From Planctomycetota bacterium (GTDB taxonomy: Bacteria; Planctomycetota; UBA1135): a DNA stretch of 47,200 nt. A program made the position numbers and the translations under genes. The notes beneath the pieces are model-generated. The model saw nothing but the letters and a program-made list of their open reading frames with translations. It was not told where the DNA came from and searched no databases. The DNA lies in NCBI GenBank assembly GCA_030749235.1, contig JASMKM010000070.1, positions 1 to 47,200 of the forward strand. Direction: 5' to 3'. Below, piece by piece: positions 16,283-24,868 of the stretch (position 1 is the first letter of the stretch; each line of letters starts with the position of its first letter).

Positions 16283-16333
16283 GATAACGCCTCAGCGCAA
16301 TGGGTCAAGTGTTTTCTTTGGCGCGGCGTTATC
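16283..16333. promoter_or_regulatory. Symmetric divergent promoter element, fdxA/plsY
   Basis: GATAACGCC (16283-16291) and GGCGTTATC (16325-16333) are perfect 9-bp inverted arms 33 bp apart. The right arm contributes TATC to the plsY -10 (TATCCT, 16330-16335). The left arm read on the minus strand gives GGCGTTATCAA, a -10-like sequence for fdxA. So both divergent promoters carry the same core. A G/C-rich hairpin (GGGGC-GCA-GCCCC) lies in the fdxA leader. Confidence 0.5.
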
Positions 16334-16343
16334 CTGGCGCGCA

Positions 16344-16931
16344 ATGGGGCCCCTTGCCACTCTCGTTGGATGCGGAATTGCAGGTTATGCACTCGGCTCT
16401 GTGTCCTTTTCCCTCCTGTTCGCCAGAGCCCAGGGGATAGACCTACGCTCGGTCGGAAGCGGCAACTTGGGCGCAACAAACGCTGGTCGTGCCTTAGGAC
16501 GCAAGACTGGTTTGATTGTGTATTTCCTCGACATGGCCAAGGGATTCCTTCCGGCCATCCTCTTCTCATGGCTATTCAGCCATCAGGCGGCGGTAATCGG
16601 TGGCGGGGCGGCCTATTTGGGTCATATCTGGCCCATCTGGCTGCGTTTTCGCGGCGGCAAGGGCGTCGCCACCCTCAGCGGTGCCATGCTGGCGTTGTTT
16701 CCCCTCGGCTTCGTCCTGGCAGGGGTGGTGTGGCTGCTGGCGGTCAAGCTCACCGGCATTGTTGCCATCGGGTCGCTGGTCTTCGGCTCGATGCTGCCGA
16801 TCTCGGCCTGGCTGCTCGAGGCCAGCGACGAGATTAAGCACTTTTCTTTAGGCGCTGGCCTACTGTTATTTTTCACCCACCGCAGTAATCTGCATGGCCT
16901 GTTTTTCGGCAAGGACAACAACAATGGATAA
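16344..16931 (+). CDS. plsY: Acyl-phosphate:glycerol-3-phosphate acyltransferase PlsY
   Basis: PlsY transfers an acyl group from acyl-phosphate to glycerol-3-phosphate, the first step of phospholipid synthesis, at the inner membrane. The product has 195 residues with about five membrane segments. All three cytoplasmic motifs are seen: [30 protein letters not shown] and the C-terminal [11 protein letters not shown]. The start is ATG 16344 ([10 protein letters not shown]); the upstream in-frame ATG (16281) would include the promoter. TATCCT lies 8 nt before this ATG. It overlaps gpsA by 8 bp, a fitting partnership because gpsA makes the acceptor. Confidence 0.95.
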   Translation: MGPLATLVGCGIAGYALGSVSFSLLFARAQGIDLRSVGSGNLGATNAGRALGRKTGLIVYFLDMAKGFLPAILFSWLFSHQAAVIGGGAAYLGHIWPIWLRFRGGKGVATLSGAMLALFPLGFVLAGVVWLLAVKLTGIVAIGSLVFGSMLPISAWLLEASDEIKHFSLGAGLLLFFTHRSNLHGLFFGKDNNNG

Positions 16932-17916
16932 CAAGAGTCTGGTGATTGGCGACGGCGGCTGGGGCATGGCGATCGCAATGTCCTTGTACCGAGCCGGCCG
17001 CAGAGTGCATGTTTGGGGTTTTGATGCCGATTACACCGCCGAAGTAGCGCGCACCCGGGAGAACAGCAAGTTTCTGCCTGGCATCCAAATCCCCGAGGAC
17101 ATCCTGTGGACTTCGGATGTCAGCGCCGCCCTGGACGGCGTGGAAGAGGTTTTCAGCGTCGTGCCTACTCAGTTCCTGCGTCCGACCATAGAGCGTTTCC
17201 AAGGGCGTCTGGATGGCTTGCCGATTTTTTCGGCATCGAAGGGTTTGGAGTTGTCCACGCTGAAGCGCCCGACCGAGATTCTCGCCGACATCATCGGCAG
17301 TTCCGAACGCCTAGGCATCGCCAGCGGCCCTTCCCACGCCGAAGAGACCGCCCATGGTCTTGCCACTTCTTTGGTGGCTGCAGCCCACGACCCCAAGCTG
17401 GCCAAGCAGATTCAAGCTCACCTCAGTAGCGCCAGCATGCGTGTTTACACCAGCGAAGACCTAGTCGGCGTGGAGCTTGGCGGTGCCTTGAAGAACATCA
17501 TCGCCCTCGGCGCCGGTATCGCTGACGGCATCGGCCTCGGGGATAACGCCAAGGCCGCCCTGGTTTCCCGCGGGCTTGTCGAGATGGCCCGCTTAGGCAA
17601 GCATTACGGTGCCAATCGCGAGACCTTCTTCGGTCTCTCCGGGGCTGGCGACTTGATGGTGACTTGTTATTCCCAGCATTCGCGTAACCGTTCGCTGGGC
17701 GAAGCCATTGGCCGCGGCCAACGTCTGAAGGACATCCTCGCCAACACAGAGAAGGTGGCCGAGGGAGTCTGGACTTGTAAGGCCATCCAGGAGGCGGCGC
17801 ACGACATCGGCGTCGACATGCCGATTACCCAGCAGATACATGCCATCCTGTTTGACGAAGTCGATCCTAAAGAAGCCGTCAAGCGCTTGATGGAGCGCCC
17901 TGCTAAACCAGAATGA
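16924..17916 (+). CDS. gpsA: NAD(P)-dependent glycerol-3-phosphate dehydrogenase
   Basis: GpsA reduces dihydroxyacetone phosphate to sn-glycerol-3-phosphate for phospholipids. The product has 330 residues. The nucleotide loop is GDGGWGMAIAMSL (usual form GAGSWGTALA), followed by FSASKGLE, SGPSHAEE, the catalytic Lys in GGALKNIIALGAG, GLGDNAKAALVSRG and GLSGAGDLMVTC. The length is normal. The start is ATG 16924, inside the end of plsY. It overlaps the M3 peptidase gene by ATGA. Confidence 0.96.
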   Translation: MDNKSLVIGDGGWGMAIAMSLYRAGRRVHVWGFDADYTAEVARTRENSKFLPGIQIPEDILWTSDVSAALDGVEEVFSVVPTQFLRPTIERFQGRLDGLPIFSASKGLELSTLKRPTEILADIIGSSERLGIASGPSHAEETAHGLATSLVAAAHDPKLAKQIQAHLSSASMRVYTSEDLVGVELGGALKNIIALGAGIADGIGLGDNAKAALVSRGLVEMARLGKHYGANRETFFGLSGAGDLMVTCYSQHSRNRSLGEAIGRGQRLKDILANTEKVAEGVWTCKAIQEAAHDIGVDMPITQQIHAILFDEVDPKEAVKRLMERPAKPE

Positions 17917-19631
17917 CCACCAGCCGCCACCCAGCCCCAGCCACACGGCAACTGCCGGATTCCTTCGTCCCGAACACCTTCGCCGACATCGAGCCTTGGC
18001 TGAAGGAGTTGGAGGAGCGTGAAATCCAAAGTGTGGAACAGTTGGTGGATTGGTTGCTAGATCGTTCCGAACTTGACAGCGCCATCAGCGAAGTCGCCCT
18101 GAGTCGCATGTTCGCCAACACGTGCCACACCGACGACAAGGAAATCGAGGCCGCCCATATGGATTACCAGACGGTGGTCCTGCCGGCAATCAAGCCCATC
18201 GATGACCGCCTCGACCGCAAGTATCTTGCTTGCCCTTTCCGTGAGCATTTGGATCCGCAGAAGTGGATGATCTTCGATCGCGACGTCGAGCTTGGCGTGA
18301 AGTTATTCCGTGAGGAGAACGTGGCGCTGGAGGCTGAAGAGGAGAAGATTTCCAATCGCTACAGTCAGATCCTCGGTGCCATGACGGTCGAGTTCGACGG
18401 CGAGGAGCGCACTTTGTCGGGCTTGCGTACTTACGGCGAGAACCCCGACGGTAGCATCCGCGAAGCCGCTTGGCGCGTTGCTGCCGAACGTCGGTTGCAG
18501 GATCGCGAGGAACTGGAGTCGGTGTTCGATGCCTTAGCGGGCTTACGTCAGCGGCAGGCGCGTAACGCAGGTTTCGAGAACTACCGCGACTACATGCACA
18601 CCGCCAAGGGGCGTTTCGATTACACGCCAGAGGATTGCATGGCCTTCCACGCCAACGTCGAGAAGTTCGTGTTGCCGGTGATAAAGCGTATGCAGGATTA
18701 TCGCAAGCAGCAGTTGGAACTGGCAGACTTGCGTCCTTGGGACCTGGATGTAGACCTGGATCAGGCGCCGGCTTTCGAGCCCTTCCAGGATGCCGATGGC
18801 CATGTGGATGTCACCGCCAAGTTGATCGGCAAGGTGGATCCTCAATTCGATGAGGAACTGCGTTGGCTCCATGGGCAGCAGTTGTTTGACCTGGATACGC
18901 GTCCGCATAAGGCTCCCGGCGGCTACATGGATACCTTGGAGCGGCGCCGCGTGCCGTTGATCTTCGCCAACTCCGGCACCACCCATACCGATGTAGAGAC
19001 CTTGGTGCACGAGGGCGGTCATGCCTTCAACGCCTTGTTCTGCCGCGACCTCGAGCCGGTGGCTTATCGCATGCCGCCGTTGGAGTTTGCCGAAGTGGCG
19101 TCGATGGGGTTGGAGGCGCTCGCCATGGAGCACCTGCCGGAGGTCTATCCCGAGGCCGACGCCCGCCGCGCGCGCATCGCTTCCTTGCAGGGCATCGTCA
19201 CCACCTTCCCATGGGTGGCCACCATCGACGCCTTCCAGCAATGGATCTACACCGACCCGGGGCATTGTCGCTCCACGCGTGAAGAGAACTGGTTGCGCAT
19301 CCAACAGCGCTTCAGCGCCAACGTCGATTGGAGCGGCCTGGATGAGATCCGCGCGGCCTTGTGGCAACGTCAGCTGCATGTCTATCAGGTGCCGTTTTAC
19401 TACATCGAATACGCCATCGCGCAGATGGGTGCCTTGCAGTTGTGGATCCGCTATCGCCAGGATCCGCAAGCCACGGTCGCCGATTACAAGAAGGCCTTGG
19501 CACTGGGTGGTTCGAAGTCCTTGCCGCAGCTGTTTGAGGCCGCCGGCATCCGTTTCGATCCGCGCGGCGGCGGCTTGGGCGAATGGATGCAGGAAGTCGA
19601 GAGCGCCTGGCGCGCCGAAGTCGGCATTTAG
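17913..19631 (+). CDS. M3-family oligoendopeptidase (PepF-like)
   Basis: A zinc oligopeptidase of 572 residues. The active-site helix is LVHEGGHAFN (HExxH = H366 to H370), and the third zinc ligand Glu lies in EFAEVASMGLE. Upstream are the helical substrate-cleft regions typical of M3 enzymes (RNAGFENYRDYMH; YMDTLERRRVPLIFANSG). It most resembles M3 oligoendopeptidase F of the ~560-600 residue class. There is no signal peptide, so it is cytoplasmic and probably degrades short peptides. It is joined to gpsA by a 4-bp overlap and to the phosphatase gene by a 2-bp gap. Confidence 0.93.
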   Translation: MTTSRHPAPATRQLPDSFVPNTFADIEPWLKELEEREIQSVEQLVDWLLDRSELDSAISEVALSRMFANTCHTDDKEIEAAHMDYQTVVLPAIKPIDDRLDRKYLACPFREHLDPQKWMIFDRDVELGVKLFREENVALEAEEEKISNRYSQILGAMTVEFDGEERTLSGLRTYGENPDGSIREAAWRVAAERRLQDREELESVFDALAGLRQRQARNAGFENYRDYMHTAKGRFDYTPEDCMAFHANVEKFVLPVIKRMQDYRKQQLELADLRPWDLDVDLDQAPAFEPFQDADGHVDVTAKLIGKVDPQFDEELRWLHGQQLFDLDTRPHKAPGGYMDTLERRRVPLIFANSGTTHTDVETLVHEGGHAFNALFCRDLEPVAYRMPPLEFAEVASMGLEALAMEHLPEVYPEADARRARIASLQGIVTTFPWVATIDAFQQWIYTDPGHCRSTREENWLRIQQRFSANVDWSGLDEIRAALWQRQLHVYQVPFYYIEYAIAQMGALQLWIRYRQDPQATVADYKKALALGGSKSLPQLFEAAGIRFDPRGGGLGEWMQEVESAWRAEVGI

Positions 19632-19633
19632 GG

Positions 19634-20323
19634 ATGGCTTCCACCTGGGTGGTCGGCGATATCCATGGCTGCGCCGTGGAATTGCAGCAGCTGTTAGATC
19701 GCATCGACCTAAAGGCCGACGACATGTTGCTGTCGGTAGGGGATTTGTTCCATCGCGGCCCCGATCCCGTCGGCGTGTTGCGCATCCTGCAAGGATTGGG
19801 CGACCGTTTCGACATGGTCAACGGCAACCACGAGTTGGTGTTGAGCAAGCGCTTGCGTTTCCGGGCGCCGACCTGTCTTGAGGACTTGCGTGGCGATGGC
19901 GGTGCCTTGATTGACGCCAGCGCCATGGACGTGGCCGAGGAGATGGTCGCCTTCATCGCTGAACGCGACTACGTGCAACGTCGGCTCCTGACTGGACCAG
20001 CATGGCAGGACCATCCGGCCAAGCATTGGTTGATGGTGCACGGTTGCGTGCTGCCGGGCGTGCCGGCCGAGCAGATCCCGCCGCGGCAGTTGGTGCGTAA
20101 GGGACGCCGCACGGACTTGCCGGGTGATCCCTACTGGTATGAGCATTGGCAAGGGCCGGAGTTCGTGGTCTTCGGCCATGCGCAATCAGCGGCAGGATTC
20201 CACATCGACGCGCAAGGCAGGGCTTGGTGTTGCGGTTTGGATACCGGCTGCGTCTACGGCAAGAAGCTCAGTGCGCTGCGTATCGAAGACCTGTCGCTGA
20301 CGCAGATTCCCGCAGCAAGCTGA
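19634..20323 (+). CDS. Metallophosphoesterase, PrpA/ApaH-like
   Basis: The 229-residue product has a calcineurin-like phosphoesterase core: VVGDIHGCAVEL (GDxHG near residue 8), SVGDLFHRGPDP (GDxxxRG), VNGNHEL (GNHE), MVHGCVLPG and VFGHAQSAAGFH. This is the bacterial Ser/Thr phosphatase / diadenosine-tetraphosphatase type. The substrate cannot be chosen from motifs. The start is ATG 19634, just after the M3 peptidase stop. It converges on tonB with an 11-bp gap. Confidence 0.9.
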   Translation: MASTWVVGDIHGCAVELQQLLDRIDLKADDMLLSVGDLFHRGPDPVGVLRILQGLGDRFDMVNGNHELVLSKRLRFRAPTCLEDLRGDGGALIDASAMDVAEEMVAFIAERDYVQRRLLTGPAWQDHPAKHWLMVHGCVLPGVPAEQIPPRQLVRKGRRTDLPGDPYWYEHWQGPEFVVFGHAQSAAGFHIDAQGRAWCCGLDTGCVYGKKLSALRIEDLSLTQIPAAS

Positions 20324-20334
20324 GCGCCTGCGGT

Positions 20335-21087
20335 CTACTCCGGCGGCGAGAAGCGGATTGGTACGCGCAGTTGCCCGGTTTCGGCCACACCATTACGCGT
20401 TGCCGGGTGGAAGTGCCATTGTTCAACGGCGGCAATTGCGGCGTTGTCGAGGATGTCAAAGCCGCTGGAAGTGCGCACCACGATCTTCGTGGGGCTGCCT
20501 GCGGCATCGACGTCGACCAATAACTCGACCAGGCCATACCAACGATTGCGCTGTGCACGACGCGGGAACTCCGGCGGAGGGCATTGCGCATCATCGATAT
20601 GCGGCGCCATGACTACAGTAGCCTGCGCCTCCTCGACAACTGGAGCTGGGGCGCGCGATGGTTCCGCCGGCTTGTCCGACGGTTCCGCGACCGGCTCGGC
20701 GGTGGGCGCCTTCGGTTGCTTGGGCGGCATCTTGTTACGGAAGCGTAGGTGGCGTGGCTTCCATGGTTCCTCGGTGAGGTAGTCCACCGGCGGCGGCAAG
20801 ACTTCTGGCTCCGGCACCAATGCCGGCATCACTTCCACCACCGGGATCATCTCCGGTTCAGGATCCTCCGGTGGTTCAACTTCGGTGGGTGGATCTTCCT
20901 CCTGCTGCGCCTGCTCCGGCGCTGGAAGCTGTACCGAGAACTGTGGGGTCTCGCGCTCATCCTGGGCGTCCTCCCACAAAACCCAGCCGGTGACCAAGGC
21001 CACGCCGATGACGCCATGTAAAAAAATCGAACCGCCGAATGCTTTTAGCAGCGGCTTGCGGGTCGGGCGAGGGCGGAGGGTGTTCAG
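20335..21087 (-). CDS. TonB-like energy transducer; no normal start codon
   Basis: The frame encodes a short basic N-terminus, one membrane segment (GGSIFLHGVIGVALVTGWVLW), a long Pro/Glu-rich periplasmic spacer and a C-terminal TonB domain (RTSSGFDILDNAAIAAVEQW, then PIRF). TonB couples the proton gradient to outer-membrane receptors. The first ATG/GTG/TTG in frame is GTG 21003, which lies inside the membrane segment. Between it and the upstream stop there is no standard start; CTG 21087 is the best placed and is used here (250 residues), 13 nt after the receptor stop. A non-standard start or a sequence error is possible. It is in an operon with the TonB-dependent receptor. Confidence 0.75.
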   Translation of the reverse strand: MNTLRPRPTRKPLLKAFGGSIFLHGVIGVALVTGWVLWEDAQDERETPQFSVQLPAPEQAQQEEDPPTEVEPPEDPEPEMIPVVEVMPALVPEPEVLPPPVDYLTEEPWKPRHLRFRNKMPPKQPKAPTAEPVAEPSDKPAEPSRAPAPVVEEAQATVVMAPHIDDAQCPPPEFPRRAQRNRWYGLVELLVDVDAAGSPTKIVVRTSSGFDILDNAAIAAVEQWHFHPATRNGVAETGQLRVPIRFSPPE

Positions 21088-21100
21088 GTGTTCGTAGCGC

Positions 21101-23185
21101 TTAGAAGTCCATGTCCCAGGTCGTGATGATATTCAAACCGGGGCCGTTCAGGCCAGAGCCATGCACGCGGTAATCTATATCACCAAGGTTTTCAAGGGAA
21201 ACGGTCCAGGTAGCGTTTGGGTTCACTTCCATGCCGGCGGTGAGGCCTAGGATGGTGTAACCCGGGGTGCCACCAGCAGGGATGCGCGAGGTGTCGGTGA
21301 TGTCCCGCAGTGCCAGACGATCTTGATTGTCAACTGCCCACACCCAGCCTTCACACCAGACACGCTGATCGTCGCGCGTCCAACGCAGACCGCCGGTGGC
21401 CTGCAGCGGAGCCAGACGACTCATTGGCTCGCGTGAGACGGTGCCGGCAGGCAAAGCGACCTGATCCACCTCGCCGCTCATCCATGCGCCGTAGCTGAAC
21501 AGGCTGAAGCCGCCATCGAGCAGATAGTGGACATCGAACTCGATACCGCGCAACCAACCATCGCCATCGTTGGACTTCTGTACCTCAGGCACGCTGTCGA
21601 TGAAGACACCGGTCGGCGACTGCACAATCATGTCTTCAATCCAGGTCTGATAGGCCGACGTCTGCCAAGCCCAACGACCGGAAGCACCCTTGGTGCCGAC
21701 CTCGAACTGCAGGAAGTGTTCCGGCTTGAGGTTGGTGGATGGAGTCTCCACTGCCGACGTGGCGTCGAGGGAGGTCAGGTCCGACAAGTTTGGCGCGCGG
21801 AAGCCTTGCGACAGGCCGATAAAAGCGGTGGCATCGCCTTGTAGATACCAGACGCCGCGCACGCCACCAGTCAAAGCGGTCCACGATTCATCGACTTGGA
21901 TCTCGGCGGGGCCGGCAGCAGGATTGTCGACTCGATCCGACTGCAGGCTGAACCAACTGGCACGGACCCCGGGGATTAGGCTGAAATCTTCGTGTACGGC
22001 AATCTCGTCCTGCACGTAAATCGCTGCACTGTCATAAGTGCTGTTGTCGCCGAAGGCGCCTTGGATGGCGGAGCCGGTATAGCTCCCGGCTGTGAAGTTG
22101 TGGCGATAGCTGTCGGCGTTCTGGCGGTGGATCTCCACGCCATAAGACCATTGTCCGAGGTCGGTGAAGTCACTTTGGAAGCGTGCGGTCAGGCCGTAAT
22201 CCCATAGCTCGAATCCTTGCAGGTCACGACGATCGCCGCTGCGTAGGCGATCGCGACCTTCAGCATGACGTTGCGCGCTCAGGGTAATCTCGCCGTCGCT
22301 TAGCCAACCTTTGTGGTCGCTCCAACGCAGCCGTGAGTAATAGAGGTCGCGCGTCTGATCGAGATCGCGACGTAACTCCTTACCCACAGAGGTGCCGTGG
22401 AAGGGGACCGCGTAGATGGTCTTATGGGTACGGGGCACATCCTCTTGACGCACGGTCTGCGCGGCGATGGTCCATTCCACATCGTTGTCCCAGTAACGGT
22501 CAAATCGCAGGTCGGCGTTTCCTTGGCTGTAATCGGTTTCCGGCAGTTCGCCGCTGCCGGCACTGAGGTCGCCATAACGCGATACGGTCACACCACCGAG
22601 CAGGCCCCAGGTGGTCCCATCGTGAATCGCCGTTTCCAAGCGTTGCGTCCAACCGTTATCGGCGCTGGCCCAACGCGTGAAGCTGCCGAAATCTACTTCG
22701 ACTCCATTGCCGCCAATCGCCGCCCGGCGCGACACGGCATTGACCGTACCGCCGACTGCGTCGGATCCGTAGATCACGCTGCTCGGGCCGCGCACCAACT
22801 CAAGACGCTCGATGGTCAAGTTGTCGACGGTGCTCCAGTATTGGTTGGGACCGGAACGCATGGCAGCATGGTTCAATGGCACGCCATCAATCAGCAGTTG
22901 GGTGTGGAAGCCGGTGAAACCACGCAGGTAGGGCGAGGATTGACCCGGTGCGGTCTTTTGCACCATCACGCCTGGACGCTGTGCCAGCGATTCGGCCATC
23001 GTGCGCGAGCGGGTGCGCAGCCACAGTTGGTTCAGCGAATCGATCGCGAAGGGTTGGTCTAGCGGGTCGTCGGCGAAGGCCGAGGCGGTAACGACAATCT
23101 CATCGATCTGGGTTGGTTCAACGAGTTTCTGGGGGGTAGGCTCTTGTGGCGTTTGGAGTGCCAATAGCAGGACTTCGATAACCAT
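21101..23185 (-). CDS. TonB-dependent outer-membrane receptor
   Basis: The product has 694 residues. A TonB-box-like IDEIVVTAS (about residues 27-35) precedes the plug domain (LAQRPGVMVQ, YLRGFTGFHTQLLIDGVPLN, IERLELVRGPSSVIYGSDAVGG). A 22-strand-type barrel follows, ending in the C-terminal aromatic WDMDF. These receptors import siderophores, cobalamin, glycans or other large ligands; no substrate can be assigned. The signal peptide is unusually short and lacks a basic start (MVIEVLLLALQ), and a stop lies eight codons upstream, so it cannot be extended. It is followed directly by tonB. A structured leader lies at 23267-23304. Confidence 0.92.
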   Translation of the reverse strand: MVIEVLLLALQTPQEPTPQKLVEPTQIDEIVVTASAFADDPLDQPFAIDSLNQLWLRTRSRTMAESLAQRPGVMVQKTAPGQSSPYLRGFTGFHTQLLIDGVPLNHAAMRSGPNQYWSTVDNLTIERLELVRGPSSVIYGSDAVGGTVNAVSRRAAIGGNGVEVDFGSFTRWASADNGWTQRLETAIHDGTTWGLLGGVTVSRYGDLSAGSGELPETDYSQGNADLRFDRYWDNDVEWTIAAQTVRQEDVPRTHKTIYAVPFHGTSVGKELRRDLDQTRDLYYSRLRWSDHKGWLSDGEITLSAQRHAEGRDRLRSGDRRDLQGFELWDYGLTARFQSDFTDLGQWSYGVEIHRQNADSYRHNFTAGSYTGSAIQGAFGDNSTYDSAAIYVQDEIAVHEDFSLIPGVRASWFSLQSDRVDNPAAGPAEIQVDESWTALTGGVRGVWYLQGDATAFIGLSQGFRAPNLSDLTSLDATSAVETPSTNLKPEHFLQFEVGTKGASGRWAWQTSAYQTWIEDMIVQSPTGVFIDSVPEVQKSNDGDGWLRGIEFDVHYLLDGGFSLFSYGAWMSGEVDQVALPAGTVSREPMSRLAPLQATGGLRWTRDDQRVWCEGWVWAVDNQDRLALRDITDTSRIPAGGTPGYTILGLTAGMEVNPNATWTVSLENLGDIDYRVHGSGLNGPGLNIITTWDMDF

Positions 23186-23266
23186 GGGTAAACAACGAGG
23201 AACAGGTCATGAGGTTCGAGCGAATCGGGCTATTTTGCCGGATTCCTCCTACGCAGGTGATCACTG

Positions 23267-23304
23267 TGGCGAGTAATCTCTGCCCTCGGCAGAGGTGGTC
23301 GCCA
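23267..23304 (-). promoter_or_regulatory. Two-tier hairpin in the receptor leader
   Basis: Outer arms TGGCGA/TCGCCA enclose an internal loop and an inner perfect 7-bp stem, CTCTGCC/GGCAGAG, with a 3-nt loop. It lies about 80 nt upstream of the receptor start and would be in its 5' leader if transcription begins near 23303 or further upstream. It could be an RNA control element, or a palindromic protein site at DNA level. Confidence 0.5.
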
Positions 23305-23382
23305 ATCTTAGGGAGCACTTAGCCATGATGCCGGCGTCGAATCTGGAAGCCTTACGATTCACGCGGCGAGGGGTCGCGCGGG

Positions 23383-23388
23383 TAGAAT
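23383..23388 (+). promoter_or_regulatory. Candidate -10 of glyS (TAGAAT)
   Basis: TAGAAT ends 9 nt before the glyS ATG, which predicts a leader of only about 3 nt. No good -35 at 16-18 bp is seen. Confidence 0.45.
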
Positions 23389-23397
23389 CGTGCCGCT

Positions 23398-24861
23398 ATG
23401 GCAAAGAAAGCCCCTCAAGTAATGGACAAGATAGTGTCCCTCTGTAAGCGCCGTGGATTCGTCTTCGCGGCGTCGGAAATCTATGGTGGGCAAGGGTCTA
23501 CGTACGATTGGGGGCCCCTGGGAGTGGAGCTCAAGCGGCGTGTCAAGGAGGCTTGGTGGGAATCCATGGTCTACGCCCGCAAAGATGTCGTCGGTATTGA
23601 TTCGGCCATCATCCAGTCGCCTGATGTGTGGCGCGCATCCGGTCACGTCGGCGGTTTCTCCGACCCGCTGATCGACAACAAGACTTCCAAGCAGCGCTAC
23701 CGTGCTGACCACTTGGTCGAGAACAAAATCGAGAAGTACCGCAAGAAGGGCAAGATGGATAAGGTGCAAGCCTTGACCGACAAGCTCAACGCGGTCATCT
23801 CTGAAAACGAGGGGCTGCGCCAGCTGATCATCGACGAGAAGATCAAGTGTCCGGTCTCGGGCACAGACGATTGGACCGACGTGCGTCAGTTCAACTTGAT
23901 GTTCGAGACCCATGTTGGTGCGGTGCAGGATTCCGCCAGTGTCGCTTACCTGCGCCCCGAGACTGCCCAAGGCATCTTCATCAACTTCAACAACGTAGTC
24001 ACCGCCACGCGCAAGAAGTTGCCCTTCGGCATCGCTCAGATTGGCAAAAGTTTCCGCAACGAAATCACGCCTGGCAATTTCGTGTTCCGTACCCGCGAGT
24101 TCGAGCAGATGGAGATGGAGTTCTTCTGTCGTCCCGAGGAGGCGCCCAAGTGGTATAGCTATTGGCAGGAACAGCGCTACCAGTGGTACATCGACCTGGG
24201 TGTTACGCCGGAGAAGTTGCGCATGCGTGAACATGCCCAGGATGAGCTCGCGCACTATGCCGCCGGCTGTGGCGATGTCGAGTACTTGTTCCCCTTCGGT
24301 TGGTCCGAACTGGAAGGCGTAGCTAACCGCACCGACTACGACCTGAAGAAGCATTCCGAGGCTAGCGGTACTTCGCTCACTTGGTTCGATCAGCAGGCCA
24401 ACGAACATGTCTCTCCATATGTGATCGAGCCCGCTGCCGGTTGCGATCGCACCGCCATGACATTCCTAGTCGACGCCTACGACGAGGAAGGCGAAGGCAA
24501 GGAGCAACGCGTGGTGCTGCGCTTCCACCCGAAGATCGCACCGATTACGGTCGCGGTCTTCCCCTTGGTGAAGAAGGAGGGTATGCCTGAGAAGGCTGCC
24601 GAGATCGAGGCCATGTTGCGCCCCTACTTCCGCACAGCCATCGAGGAGAACCAGTCCATCGGTCGTCGTTACCGACGTCAGGACGAGATTGGTACTCCCT
24701 TCTGCCTGACCGTGGATGGTGAATCCGCAGCTGACGGTTGCGTCACCCTGCGGGAGCGCGATTCCATGGATCAGCAACGCGTACCGATCGCCAACCTGAT
24801 CGAGGTGATGCATCGCGCCATCGCGGCCTGGCAGCGACCTGAGCCCGTTACAAGCAGTTAA
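23398..24861 (+). CDS. glyS: Glycyl-tRNA synthetase, alpha2 type
   Basis: Charges tRNA-Gly. The 487-residue product is the single-chain, class II form found in eukaryotes, archaea and many bacteria (GlyQS), not the alpha2beta2 form. Motif 2 reads GIAQIGKSFRNEITP and continues with FRTREFEQMEMEFF; the motif 3 region is AGCDRTAMTFL. The C-terminal anticodon-binding domain begins around APITVAVFPLV. The start is ATG 23398 (MAKKAPQVMDKIV). ptsI follows after 7 bp. Confidence 0.96.
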   Translation: MAKKAPQVMDKIVSLCKRRGFVFAASEIYGGQGSTYDWGPLGVELKRRVKEAWWESMVYARKDVVGIDSAIIQSPDVWRASGHVGGFSDPLIDNKTSKQRYRADHLVENKIEKYRKKGKMDKVQALTDKLNAVISENEGLRQLIIDEKIKCPVSGTDDWTDVRQFNLMFETHVGAVQDSASVAYLRPETAQGIFINFNNVVTATRKKLPFGIAQIGKSFRNEITPGNFVFRTREFEQMEMEFFCRPEEAPKWYSYWQEQRYQWYIDLGVTPEKLRMREHAQDELAHYAAGCGDVEYLFPFGWSELEGVANRTDYDLKKHSEASGTSLTWFDQQANEHVSPYVIEPAAGCDRTAMTFLVDAYDEEGEGKEQRVVLRFHPKIAPITVAVFPLVKKEGMPEKAAEIEAMLRPYFRTAIEENQSIGRRYRRQDEIGTPFCLTVDGESAADGCVTLRERDSMDQQRVPIANLIEVMHRAIAAWQRPEPVTSS

Positions 24862-24868
24862 CAGGCTC

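Larger units (their letters stand above)
23186..23397. other. 212-bp divergent intergenic region
   Basis: This region separates the receptor gene (minus) and glyS (plus). It contains the two-tier hairpin at 23267-23304, a possible minus-strand -10 (TAAGAT, 23310-23305) and the glyS -10. I looked for a cobalamin riboswitch because receptors of this type often have one, and did not find its conserved boxes. Confidence 0.6.

Noticed and set aside
16222-16569. 116-residue N-terminal extension of the ferredoxin
   Set aside because: It crosses the divergent promoter and plsY antisense; the ferredoxin fold is complete from ATG 16221.
18543-19469. 308-codon minus-strand frame over the M3 peptidase gene
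   Set aside because: It is a codon-bias shadow of a gene with an intact HExxH active site.
23186-23340. Cobalamin riboswitch in the receptor leader
   Set aside because: The GCCACAGTGATCACCTGC stretch recalls the B12 element, but the conserved B12 box and the other core segments are missing.
23359-24408. 349-codon minus-strand frame over glyS
   Set aside because: It is a shadow of glyS, with no start region or domain of its own.
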